This document shows, piece after piece, positions 1 through 9,300 of a stretch of DNA of 14,873 nt. Below the pieces are notes generated by a model. It did no database searches. It was given only the letters and a program-made list of their open reading frames with translations, and was not told the DNA's origin. The stretch covers positions 24,634 through 39,506 of the forward strand of contig MENE01000156.1 in NCBI GenBank assembly GCA_001769005.1, written 5' to 3'. How positions within the stretch are numbered: the stretch's first letter is position 1; every line of letters starts with the position of its first letter. The stretch comes from Bacteroidetes bacterium GWA2_31_9b. GTDB lineage: Bacteria; Bacteroidota; Bacteroidia; Bacteroidales; UBA12077. Made by a program: the position numbers and the translations under genes.

Positions 1-2868
1 GGAGGAAATGCAGGAGGAGGAGGGAAAGGTGGCGAAGAAGATAGTACAATTTGCCAAACACCTGACTATATTGGAGAAATATTACCAGGACCACCGATTG
101 ATACACTTGAATGGCCTGGTATTGGAGGTAGAGGCGGGCATCTACTTACTCAACCTATGCTTTTTACTGATACAACCATATTTCTAGGTGGTGGTGGTGG
201 GTCGGGTACTTATACCAGCGGCCTTACAGCTTCAAAAGGGGGGAATGGTGGAGGTATTGTTATTATTCTGTCTAACTATGTTAAACCGAATGGTTTTAAA
301 ATTATAGCTAATGGGGAATCTGTTTCAGATACTGCTATCGCTTCTGGTGGTGGAGGAGGTGGAGGTGGTGTAATTCTTCTCGATATTGAAACAGTAAAAT
401 CTAATATAGACTTAGTAGCTAAAGGGGGAAATGGAGGAAAAACAAAAGGGCCAAATCTTTCCGGTCCTGGTGGAGGTGGAGGTGGAGGAATTTTTTTAAA
501 TGGTTCTCCAACGTCAAATCCATTGTTTTCTGTTCAAACCAGTGGAGGAACGGCAGGTTATTTGGCCGATAAACCACCTACAGTCTTTTATTATGCTGTT
601 GATGGTGGTGCGGGAACATCTAGAAATAATATAAAAATCCCATTAACAGGATTTTTATTTAATACCATTCTCGAAAATCAGAAGGTATGTAAAGGAAATG
701 TACCAAAACTTATTTCCGGATCTACTCCTAAAGGTGGAGATGGTACATACATATATGAATGGCAAAACAAAACAAATTATAGTCTTTGGAGTACTATAGT
801 CGATTCTGTTCGAAGAGATTATCAGCCTGCTGCAATGTTCGATACTACATACATTCGAAGAATAGTTAGTTCTGCCGGAGTTATTGATACAAGTAAAGCA
901 ATTGTAATAGATATACATTCAAATATTATTGGAAACAACATCTGGGGTAACGATACGATCTGTATTGATAATCCTGCAGATACATTATATGGCACAACAG
1001 TATTCATTGGTGGTGATGGTTCAGGATTTGATTATACATGGGAATCAAGTACTGACCAGAATTCATGGGGGCAGATCACTCCTGAAAATGATACTGTTTG
1101 TTGGGGTGGTATTATAATTGATACAACATATTACAGGCGTAAAGTTGAATCGGGAGCTTGTTTCACATACAGCAATGCTAAAATTGTAGGATTACCAAAA
1201 ATCATTAATAATTCCTTACCATTAAATCAAGAAATATGTTTCGGTCAGATTCCCGATCCGGTAATTGGAGAATCTCCTGAAAATGGCCTTGGTATCGGTT
1301 CATATCAGTATTCATGGGAAGAGAGTTCTAATGGAACCGATTGGGTGCTTGTTACCGACTCTACCCGAAAAGATCTAATACCATCAAATTTAATTGAAAC
1401 AGTTTATTATCGAAGAATTGTAAATTCAGGCGATTGTATGGATTATAGTGAATCTCATAAAATAAATGTATTGCCCTCTATAGAATCATACGAAATTTCA
1501 AATAATCCCATTATTTATACATGTTACAATACTCCTTCCGAAAACCTAATTGGATTATCTCCAACTGGAGGCGATGGAATTTATCGATACGAATGGCAGG
1601 AAAGTACAGATGCTTCTATCTGGAACGAAATTACCGAAAATTCTGATTCCAAGGATTATCAACCACTGGCACTTATAGATACTACTTATTACTGGAGAAT
1701 TGTAAGTTCAGGAATAAATGATTGTTGTAAAGATACAAGTAATTATATACGCGTTAATATCAGGCTTTTACCTATAGGATTGGTTAGTAATTTAGACACA
1801 ACAATTTGTAGTAATGAAGCCATTGATCTTAATTTTTCAATTTCATCAGGCTCAATTCCTTATTCATTGTATTATAGCGATGGTTTTCAAGATTTCTCAA
1901 AAACAGGAATAAGTGTAAACGATACTACAATAATTGTATATCCTGAAACAAACTTGCAAAAAAGAGTTTTTAATTATGTAATCGATTCTATAACAGATAA
2001 GTATAATTGCCTCGCTACCGATATACAAGGATTATCAAGTGTATTAACTTATGGCTGGCCAGAATCTAATGCTGGTGGAAATGTTGAAAATTGCGATACC
2101 ATTATTGTTCTTAATGCTTCACCTTCTTTAGGTAAAGGTTTTTGGAGTTATGAAAATGGAGCAGGAATTTCAAGTTTCGATAATGATACACTGTATAATA
2201 CTCCAATGGTTATTGATGTTTCCGGAAATTATACTATAAAATGGAAAGAAACAAATTGGGAATGTTCCGATTCATCAATAATTGATGTTTTAATGTACCG
2301 AAAACCAATAAATGTAAATGCCGGTAACGATACAACTTTATTTAATTCTGATGAATTTGAGTTGGTAGGTTCTTACATTAATCCTGATGCGATTAAAGAA
2401 ACTTCATCGTTATGGAATATTGTTTCCGGACCGGGAATTTTAAGCAATGCCAATGAGCTTAATTCAATTATTTCGGGCTTGTACGATAATTATGGAACAA
2501 GTATCGAAGTTTTATGGACCATTTCAAAAGAAGGATGCGATGATATTATTGATTCTGTAATTATAACTTTAGAACCCATTTTTACTCCAACAGGATTTTC
2601 TCCCAATGGCGATGGTATTAATGATTTTTTCAAAATTAAAGGTATTGAAATAGGAGTTTCAAATGAACTAATTATTTACAACAAATGGGGGACCGAAGTA
2701 TATAGACAGAAAAATTACAGTAATGATTCTGCATGGGATGGTAAAAATATGAGCGGAAATAGTTTACCTGAAGAAACTTACTTTTACATCTTTACCATGA
2801 CAGATATTTACAATAAAAATCATACTCGAAAAGGATTTGTTGTTCTTAAAGGACAGGGAAATGATTAG
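1..2868 (+). CDS. Large secreted Gly-rich repeat protein with T9SS type B (CHU_C) sorting domain, 5' end missing
   Basis: The frame is open from the first base of the window, so this is the C-terminal 955 residues of a longer protein; the first internal ATG at 157 is not the true start. Numbering from base 1, residues 1-200 are very Gly-rich, with glycine runs followed by short hydrophobic strands (for example GGGGVILLDIE). Residues about 230-590 hold four tandem Ig/PKD-like repeats of 91-95 aa. Residues about 590-860 are further beta-rich PKD-like sequence with Cys and Asn/Asp-Thr motifs. Residues about 861-955 are a gliding-motility-associated C-terminal domain, beginning FTPTGFSPNGDGIND and containing YNKWGTEVY and WDGK. 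In Bacteroidota that domain directs type B substrates through T9SS to the cell surface or medium. The next gene is PorP/SprF-like, matching the SprB-SprF pairing known from Flavobacterium. Likely a surface adhesin or matrix protein; ligand unknown. Secretion route is fairly sure, role is inferred. Confidence 0.9.
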   Translation, partial: GGNAGGGGKGGEEDSTICQTPDYIGEILPGPPIDTLEWPGIGGRGGHLLTQPMLFTDTTIFLGGGGGSGTYTSGLTASKGGNGGGIVIILSNYVKPNGFKIIANGESVSDTAIASGGGGGGGGVILLDIETVKSNIDLVAKGGNGGKTKGPNLSGPGGGGGGGIFLNGSPTSNPLFSVQTSGGTAGYLADKPPTVFYYAVDGGAGTSRNNIKIPLTGFLFNTILENQKVCKGNVPKLISGSTPKGGDGTYIYEWQNKTNYSLWSTIVDSVRRDYQPAAMFDTTYIRRIVSSAGVIDTSKAIVIDIHSNIIGNNIWGNDTICIDNPADTLYGTTVFIGGDGSGFDYTWESSTDQNSWGQITPENDTVCWGGIIIDTTYYRRKVESGACFTYSNAKIVGLPKIINNSLPLNQEICFGQIPDPVIGESPENGLGIGSYQYSWEESSNGTDWVLVTDSTRKDLIPSNLIETVYYRRIVNSGDCMDYSESHKINVLPSIESYEISNNPIIYTCYNTPSENLIGLSPTGGDGIYRYEWQESTDASIWNEITENSDSKDYQPLALIDTTYYWRIVSSGINDCCKDTSNYIRVNIRLLPIGLVSNLDTTICSNEAIDLNFSISSGSIPYSLYYSDGFQDFSKTGISVNDTTIIVYPETNLQKRVFNYVIDSITDKYNCLATDIQGLSSVLTYGWPESNAGGNVENCDTIIVLNASPSLGKGFWSYENGAGISSFDNDTLYNTPMVIDVSGNYTIKWKETNWECSDSSIIDVLMYRKPINVNAGNDTTLFNSDEFELVGSYINPDAIKETSSLWNIVSGPGILSNANELNSIISGLYDNYGTSIEVLWTISKEGCDDIIDSVIITLEPIFTPTGFSPNGDGINDFFKIKGIEIGVSNELIIYNKWGTEVYRQKNYSNDSAWDGKNMSGNSLPEETYFYIFTMTDIYNKNHTRKGFVVLKGQGND
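187..489 (+). repeat. In-frame GGN triplet runs encoding poly-glycine blocks
   Basis: Three purine-rich GGN runs (about 187-201, 345-369 and 469-489) encode blocks of five to eight consecutive glycines. The pattern is glycine block, then a short beta-strand-like hydrophobic stretch (IVIIL, VILL, IFL). The DNA runs are simple triplet repeats, so slippage would change glycine number without shifting frame. Functional meaning is inferred. Confidence 0.7.
688..1770 (+). repeat. Four tandem Ig/PKD-like protein repeats of about 91-95 residues
   Basis: Repeat units begin at a Cys codon at 688, 961, 1237 and 1522, giving spacings of 273, 276 and 285 bp. Each unit has the same order: Cys, a Gly-Asp-Gly turn (GGDG or near), Y-x-YEW or F-x-YTW, a second Trp about 10 residues later, then a strand of the form DTTYYRRIVxSG. 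Units 2, 3 and 4 end with a Cys, so an intradomain disulfide is plausible; unit 1 lacks the closing Cys. The DNA has diverged between units, so this is an old protein-level duplication and not a recent DNA repeat. Confidence 0.8.
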
Positions 2869-3784
2869 AAAAATAGTATATATATTAATAATCCTAATAT
2901 TTCCATCAACTTTTGTACATGGGCAACAATTAACCCCGGTTTACAGCCAGTATTGGCTTAACGGATTAGCAATAAATCCTGCGTATGCAGGAAGTAGAGA
3001 GTGTTTCAGTAACACCATTTTATACAGAAATCAGTGGATGGGTTTTGAAGGAGCTCCGGTTACACAAACAATTAGCAGCCATTCGTCATTTCCTAATGAG
3101 AAACATGCAGTTGGCCTTTTTCTTTTTCATGAACAAATAGGTGTTTCAAATAATTATTCGATTTATGGAAATTACGCTTTCCGATTTAAATTGGGCCGAG
3201 GGAAATTTGCATTGGGGTTAAAAGCCGGAACATCTATAATTCAATCGGATTGGACAAAAATTGAAACTGGTGATATTGGCGATCCTGAATTTAGTGGTGA
3301 TGATAACGAATCTGTTTATCAACCCAATTTTGGATTTGGGGTTTACTATTATACTAATATTTATTATTTAGGAGCATCTGTACCATCATTTCTAAGTTAT
3401 AAAAAAGATAATTCGAGTAGTAACCAAATGTATAATGATATTAATAATTACGATTTTCTTGTTTCTGCAGGAGTGTTAATTGGTAAGTCTGATTTTAAAT
3501 TCCGTCCAACATTTTTAGCACGATACCGACTGAATAATACTTTGCAGTTTGATATTGGAGCAAATATTATAATGTACAATTTAATATGGATAGGCGGTTC
3601 GTACCGACACAACGATGAATTTTCTGCTATGTTCGAATATCAGATTAATAATCAAATTCGGGTTGGTGCTGCTTATGATTTTGTAACAGGCGATTTAGCT
3701 GGAATGAATGATGGATCGCTCGAAATTATTTTGCGATATGAATTTAAATATAGGATTAAGGCTGAAGGTCCACGATTTTTTTAA
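2861..3784 (+). CDS. PorP/SprF family type IX secretion outer-membrane protein
   Basis: This 307-aa protein has a signal peptide (MIRKIVYILIILIFPSTF, cleavage near VHG-QQ) followed by the PorP/SprF signature near the mature N terminus: YSQYWLNGLAINPAYAGS and then YRNQWMGFEGAPVTQ. The rest alternates amphipathic beta strands with turns, as expected of a 14-stranded outer-membrane barrel of about 300 aa. Family members work with T9SS, and individual copies are encoded beside the type B (CHU_C) substrate they serve, as SprF is beside SprB. I chose ATG 2861 over the in-frame TTG at 2837 because the signal peptide starts right there and a purine-rich GGACAGGGA stretch precedes it. The ATG overlaps the previous stop (ATGATTAG, 8 bp), suggesting translational coupling with the substrate gene. 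Family assignment is firm; exact partnership is inferred from position. Confidence 0.92.
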   Translation: MIRKIVYILIILIFPSTFVHGQQLTPVYSQYWLNGLAINPAYAGSRECFSNTILYRNQWMGFEGAPVTQTISSHSSFPNEKHAVGLFLFHEQIGVSNNYSIYGNYAFRFKLGRGKFALGLKAGTSIIQSDWTKIETGDIGDPEFSGDDNESVYQPNFGFGVYYYTNIYYLGASVPSFLSYKKDNSSSNQMYNDINNYDFLVSAGVLIGKSDFKFRPTFLARYRLNNTLQFDIGANIIMYNLIWIGGSYRHNDEFSAMFEYQINNQIRVGAAYDFVTGDLAGMNDGSLEIILRYEFKYRIKAEGPRFF

Positions 3785-3787
3785 TAT

Positions 3788-5242
3788 ATGATAAACAGGT
3801 TAAAAATAAGTGCAGTTATTCTTTTATTCTTCTTAGTGGATTTTCCATTAAAAAGTCAGGATTATTCAATAATTCAGATGCCTTTTAATTCAGATTTCTA
3901 CGACGAATCTTCACCTGCTTATTATGAGGATGGACTTGTTTTCTGCTCAAACAGAAGAAATAATTTTTTTATTGATTACATAGATGATGTTAAGAATAAA
4001 CCCACATTTAATATATACTATGTTGAACAATCGTCAAAAACAGATTGGGGTAAAGTAGAAGATTTAGCAAAAATATTGAATTCAAATTTTAACGAAGGTC
4101 CGGTAACTTTTAACGATAGACAAAATATTATATATTTTACAAGGAATATCAATTACAAGAAAAAATTTGGTAGTTCATCAGAACGTAAAAATAAGCTTGG
4201 TATTTTCTATTCGAAACTTTCAAAAGCAAAAGAATGGCAAGAAGTTCAGGAGTTTAAGTACAATAATCAGGAATATAATGTTGCACATCCTTCGTTAAGT
4301 GAAGATGGAAATTTTTTATTTTTCTCATCTGATAAGCCCGATGGAAATGGAGGTTCCGATTTATATGTATGTGAGCTGGAAAATGGCGAATGGGGTGAAC
4401 CTCAGAATATGGGCAAAGTAATTAATACCGAGGGCAATGAAGCCTACCCATTTATTCACAGCAGTGGGCGATTGTATTTTTCATCAGATAGGCATGGAAG
4501 TATTGGCCGACTCGATATTTTTTATACCGAAAAAGTGAATGGAGAATGGCATAAGCCTATTCCTTTAGAAGCTCCAATAAATACCCGGTACAACGATTAT
4601 GGATTAATTATCGATCCTTTTAAAAAGAATGGATACTTCTCATCTGACAGACAACGAACAGATGATATATATAGCTTTGCAGGCCTTTATCCTATTTTCG
4701 AGAATACTACACGAATGGAAAAAAACAACTATTGTTATGTATTTTACGAAGCGAGTGCTCAAAATCCTGACGCAACTACCTTTGATTATGAGTGGGATTT
4801 TGGCGATGGATTCAAAACCAGAGGCCTTGAGGTTGAACATTGCTTTGCCGGAACAGGTGATTTTACAGTGCTTTTAAATGTAATCGATAAATTAACCGGA
4901 GAGGTTTATTTCAACGAAGCAACATATCCATTTAAGATTGAAGATATTGAACAACTTTATATTAATTGTCCCGATACCGTATTTGTTGGACAAGAAATAG
5001 TTTTTGACGGCAAAAAATCAAACGTTAAAAATTTCCAAATCAGTAAATATTCATGGGACATGGGAGATGGCCGACGTCCGAAGGGAGTTGAGATAACCCA
5101 CATTTATACTTCACCGGGAAACTACATTGTTCAGCTAGGAGTTATGAGTAAACCTGACAAACAAGGCAATACAGAAAAATTAGGTGTATATACAAATGTT
5201 GTTGTTTTACCTGCAAATTGGGATAAACGTAGAAGGGAATGA
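3788..5242 (+). CDS. Secreted PD40 beta-propeller protein with two C-terminal PKD domains
   Basis: This 484-aa protein begins 3 bp after the PorP-like stop, so it is in the same operon. A signal peptide (about residues 1-23, ending near LKSQ) has no lipobox Cys, so a soluble periplasmic or surface product is likely. Residues about 35-300 carry WD40-like PD40/TolB repeats, with FSSDKPDG near 179-186, FSSDRHGS near 231-238 and FSSDRQRT near 284-291, each followed by a DLY/DIF/DIY strand. Two PKD domains follow: YEWDFGDG at about 334-341 and YSWDMGDG at about 421-428. Related Bacteroidota proteins, including the T9SS component PorE, add an OmpA peptidoglycan-binding domain and often TPRs. Neither is present here, and the protein ends shortly after PKD2 with a basic tail (WDKRRRE). 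It may help position the exported substrate or the PorP-like protein; this is inference from context. Confidence 0.85.
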   Translation: MINRLKISAVILLFFLVDFPLKSQDYSIIQMPFNSDFYDESSPAYYEDGLVFCSNRRNNFFIDYIDDVKNKPTFNIYYVEQSSKTDWGKVEDLAKILNSNFNEGPVTFNDRQNIIYFTRNINYKKKFGSSSERKNKLGIFYSKLSKAKEWQEVQEFKYNNQEYNVAHPSLSEDGNFLFFSSDKPDGNGGSDLYVCELENGEWGEPQNMGKVINTEGNEAYPFIHSSGRLYFSSDRHGSIGRLDIFYTEKVNGEWHKPIPLEAPINTRYNDYGLIIDPFKKNGYFSSDRQRTDDIYSFAGLYPIFENTTRMEKNNYCYVFYEASAQNPDATTFDYEWDFGDGFKTRGLEVEHCFAGTGDFTVLLNVIDKLTGEVYFNEATYPFKIEDIEQLYINCPDTVFVGQEIVFDGKKSNVKNFQISKYSWDMGDGRRPKGVEITHIYTSPGNYIVQLGVMSKPDKQGNTEKLGVYTNVVVLPANWDKRRRE

Positions 5243-5256
5243 TTTTTGAATACCAA

Positions 5257-5288
5257 TAGTTAACAATATGATTGCATTATTGTTACTA
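5257..5288. repeat. AT-rich inverted repeat between PKD gene and next gene
   Basis: TAGTTAACAATA (5257-5268) pairs with TATTGTTACTA (5278-5288), with one bulged T and a 9-nt loop. It sits in the only sizeable gap (76 bp) of the + strand cluster. No T-run follows on either strand, so it is not a classical terminator. It could be an mRNA processing or stabilising stem, or a regulator site. Confidence 0.4.
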
Positions 5289-5318
5289 GGGAACTATACT
5301 AATTGATAAATTTAAAAT

Positions 5319-6284
5319 ATGAGAAAAATTGGCTTTTTAATATGGATTGTGTTTGTATGCACAAATTTATTTGCACAACCAGTTCCTGCTGAAGATGAAA
5401 ATATACCTTATTTAATGACATTTGGTCCCAAAACAGGAACTTCTTGGGGCGATGACGATTTCTCCCAAACCTTCTTTTTTGTAATTCCTGAAGAATTATC
5501 AAGTCCATTTTTTATTCGTGTTTTCGATCCGGAAGTAGGTGGAGAAGTTGACGAAATTAATGGATTTTGGGATACAAAAATTACCTACTCGGTTTTCGGA
5601 GGTTTAAAATGTTATACTGATCCTGATGCGCAAGGAGTAGATCCTAAAGGAAATTATAAAAGTGGAAATATGCTGGCTACAAAAGTTTTTGGCGAAAATC
5701 CACGATACGACAATAACTGGTTTACTTTTGGGCCATTTAACCCCACAGAAGGTGAATTAGTGAAAAAATATGGTGGATATATATTTAAAATTATTTGCGA
5801 AGGAACCGAAGGTGACGATGGAAATATGTACCGATATTTTGTAAGTACTTCCGGAACCGAAAATAAACGAATTGAAGGTGCAAATGCATTTGCATACGAA
5901 TACAGTTTTAGAATGCATAACGACCCCAATGAGGTTTCGCATATTTATCCTTATGTCGACGACCGTACAATTTCTGTTGAACAAAAGAATTTCGATTGGG
6001 ATAGCGATGGTTTAATTCGTGTTGTTTCTGTTGCACGTCAAGGTCTATTATGTACTATTTCAGGTGATGATACCTGGGGTCAAAATCAATTTAAAATTCT
6101 TGACGAAGAAATAAGCTCGTCTCTCGATTTCCAGTTTATAAAAAAGAAATCACCCGCAGTAAAAAACAACAATGTTGTAATTTCTGTTAAAAACCAATAT
6201 GGAGAATTATTACCATTTTATACGATTCCTATTGGAGGAGTTCCTAAATACAAATATTCGATAGGTGTTAAAAAGAAAGAATAA
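5319..6284 (+). CDS. Secreted protein of unknown function, 321 aa
   Basis: I do not recognise a named family. A clear signal peptide (MRKIGFLIWIVFVCTNLFAQ, cleavage after FAQ or before it) marks export, and there is no lipobox and no membrane helix or C-terminal sorting domain. The mature protein looks all-beta with two parts. Residues about 25-200 contain the motif SWGDDDFSQTFFFVIP and then IRVFDPEVGGEVDEING, typical of a jelly-roll-like sandwich with acidic loops. Residues about 215-321 start with VEQKNFDWDSDG (near 220-231), whose acidic turn resembles a Ca-binding loop. Three Cys are scattered. It lies 76 bp after the PKD gene and 22 bp before the propeller-phosphatase gene, so it may share a transcript with that sensor and could be its periplasmic partner or ligand. 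That role is only a positional inference. Confidence 0.8.
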   Translation: MRKIGFLIWIVFVCTNLFAQPVPAEDENIPYLMTFGPKTGTSWGDDDFSQTFFFVIPEELSSPFFIRVFDPEVGGEVDEINGFWDTKITYSVFGGLKCYTDPDAQGVDPKGNYKSGNMLATKVFGENPRYDNNWFTFGPFNPTEGELVKKYGGYIFKIICEGTEGDDGNMYRYFVSTSGTENKRIEGANAFAYEYSFRMHNDPNEVSHIYPYVDDRTISVEQKNFDWDSDGLIRVVSVARQGLLCTISGDDTWGQNQFKILDEEISSSLDFQFIKKKSPAVKNNNVVISVKNQYGELLPFYTIPIGGVPKYKYSIGVKKKE

Positions 6285-6306
6285 TACTATTTAAAAAATT
6301 AAAAAT

Positions 6307-9300
6307 ATGCACGGCTTTAAAAGCAAATTTATCCTGATTTCCTTTTTCATTTTTTCACATGTATTTGTTTTCGGACAAATATATCAGTTCAAGCAATACA
6401 ATATCGAAGAAGGACTAAGTCATCCCTTTGTATATACTATTAATACCGATGTAAATGGTTACGTATGGGTAGGTACAGGCGAAGGTTTATGTAAGTTTGA
6501 TGGGTTTAACTTTGGTGTAAGTAAACAAAATGACACATTAACGAGTGGTTTTGTAACATCAAGTTTTTTCGATTCGAAAGGATTGTTATGGTTTGGGCAT
6601 AATTCGGGTGATGTAACTTATTATGATGGTAAGAAATTCAACATCTTAAATTCTCAAAAATTACTAAGTAGTTCAATTACTGATATTACAGGTGATGATA
6701 AAGGTAATGTGTATATTGTTTCTCAGAATAATGGTTTGCTAAGAGTGAATAAGCAATTTGCCATTGATACGTTTACAAATGCTTTTAGTGGTAAAATTAT
6801 TTACTCAATATTATACACAGAAAATTCCAATTTCTTAATAGGTACTAGCGAAGGATTAAGTATTTATAATATCAAGAATAAAGAAATTGAAAAAATTTCT
6901 ACAATTAGCGAATTATCATATATTTCTATTCAATCGATAAATAGTGGGAAAAAAGATAAGTCGTTCTGGATTGGAACCGAAGATTCAGGTTTTTATTTAC
7001 TTAAGTTTAAAGATGATACTTATGAAACATATGAGATTGTTAATGTTGGAGAAAAATACGAATTTGGATTTGAAAATATTCAATCGGTTTTTGAAGATAA
7101 AGACAATAATATTTGGGTTAGCAGCTTTGGAAAAGGAATTTTAAAACTGATACCTGAAAATACTGAAGAATATAAATTTAACAAGGTAATTCATTATTCA
7201 ACCTTAAATGGATTGCCAAATAATTTTATAAAAGAAGTGTTTCAGGATTGGGAAGGAAATTTTTGGGTAGCTACTTATGGTAACGGTGTTGCTTTTTCTA
7301 TTGATGAAACATTTACATTTTTGTATCAGGATATTCAGGAATTAAAAGGAAATATTATTTCATTCGAGGAGTCAGAATCAAGTATTTGGCTTGGTGGCGA
7401 AAATGTTATTGCACGAGTTGAGAAAATTACGAACGAAGTTAAAATTTTTGATAAAAGGAATGGTTTGCCAGAAGAAAAGATAACCTCATTATATCTTGAT
7501 AATAAAAATGTTCTTTGGATTGGTGCTGAAAAATCAGGAGTATATAGGTTAAATACTAATACTAATTCCATTAGTCGATTTAATTTATCTTCAAATTCTC
7601 TCGAAAACAGTATCAATTCTATTAAAGGAGCCGACGATCTGGTTTATATTGCAACAAAAAATGGAGTAATACGATACAATAGCAAAACATCAAACAAGGA
7701 AATTTTTAATACAACAACCGGGCTACCTCACAACGATATTCGTTATGTTTATATCGATTCATATAAAAATCCCTGGATAGCAACAAAAAGTAATGGCATT
7801 TTTGTATTAAACGATTCATTAAAATATGTTATCGAAGGAAATGTAAATTTAAATTTTTCATCTATTGTTGAAGATAACGAAGGTCATCTTTGGGCAGCCA
7901 CTTATGGCGATGGGGTATTTAAGTTTTCTAAAGACACTATTCAGTATTTTTCTACTGACAATGGGTTGAAATCAAATTATTGCTACAGTTTAATTGCCGA
8001 TAATGCCGGTAAAATTTGGGTTGGGCACCGACTAGCATTAAGCAGCATAAATGTAAAAACACTTGAGATAAAAAGCTATGGAAAAGAAATTGGAATTTCT
8101 GGTGATTGCAACTACAATGCAGCTTTAAAGAAAGAATCAGGTATTGTATATATTGGTACAACAAATGGAGTTGTTCGGTACGATAGTTCAAAAGAAAAAG
8201 AAAACAAAATAGTACCTAAATTGAATTTAACCAGTATACTTTTTTCAGATAATCCTTATGATATTAATAAACCTGTTGAATTAAAATATGGTATTTATAA
8301 ATTAAAAATCGGTTTTGTAGGTTTAAGTTATTCCGATCCAATGGGTGTTACCTATCAGTATAAGCTCGATGGCTATGATCTGGAATGGTCGGAAATTACA
8401 AAAGACAGAGAGGTTTTTTATCCACGTATCGAAGATGGAGATTACACATTTCTTTTAAAAGCATGCAATTCCGATGGATATTGTGTTGAAAATCCATTTG
8501 AAATTCCAATTTCTATACAACCTCCGTTATGGAAACGATGGTGGTTTATTTTGTTATTAATTTTAGCTGGAATTGCTGGTATTTTCTGGGTTATTAAATA
8601 TCGTGAACGTAAACAAAAAGCACTTCAGGAATATCTTGAAACAGAACTTAATGCACGAACAAAAGAAGTTGTTGATCAAAAAGAACTTCTTGAAATTAAG
8701 AATCGTGATATTACCGACAGTATAAATTATGCGCAGCGTATTCAGCAGAGCATATTGCCATCGGTAAATACAATTAATAAATACTTTTCGGGTGCATTTG
8801 TATATTATCAGCCACGCGACATCGTGAGTGGCGACTTTTACTGGTTTGATAAAGTAAAAAACGACAAATTTATTATTGTTTGTGCCGATTCCACAGGTCA
8901 TGGTGTTCCGGGTGCGTTTATGTCGATGATTGGTACTACTCTTATAAAAGATATTTGCTTACGGCCAGATATTACTTCTCCTTCTGAAGTACTTCATATG
9001 CTCGACAAAGAGTTGCAGAGTACATTAAATCAGAATATAGATGCTGAACGTGCAAATGACGGTATGGATATAATCGTTTGTGAGATTGATGTAAAGACCC
9101 ATTATATGCGATTTGCTTCAGCCATGCGACCAATTATTTTGTATAAAAACAAAAAATTACAATATGTTAAAGGAAACAAAGCTTGTATTGGTGGTGATCC
9201 TTCGGCCGAAAAACAGTTCGAAAATTCAGGTTTTCAATTAGAAACCGGCGATATTATTTATATGTTTTCTGACGGTTTTACTGACCAGTTTGGTGGCCCA

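Noticed and set aside
157..159. ATG as the true start of the first gene
   Set aside because: The same frame is open to base 1 with Gly-rich sequence of the same character and no signal peptide follows this ATG, so the gene starts outside the window.
187..489. GGN repeats as a CRISPR array or DNA-level satellite
   Set aside because: They are short in-frame triplet runs within coding sequence, with no regular repeat-spacer pattern.
2837..2860. TTG start giving an 8-residue longer PorP-like protein
   Set aside because: The signal peptide begins exactly at ATG 2861, and the extra residues (MLFLKDRE) put charged residues before it; 2861 also fits the stop-start overlap.
5243..5318. Bacteroidota-type promoter before the 321-aa gene
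   Set aside because: No TAnnTTTG element with a -33 TTG is present; the only TTTG overlaps the previous stop codon and lacks the TA.
8563..8901. 112-codon open frame on the - strand inside the sensor gene
   Set aside because: It is fully antisense to the membrane helix and phosphatase coding region, with low-complexity Phe/Cys/Asn-rich translation and no recognisable motif.
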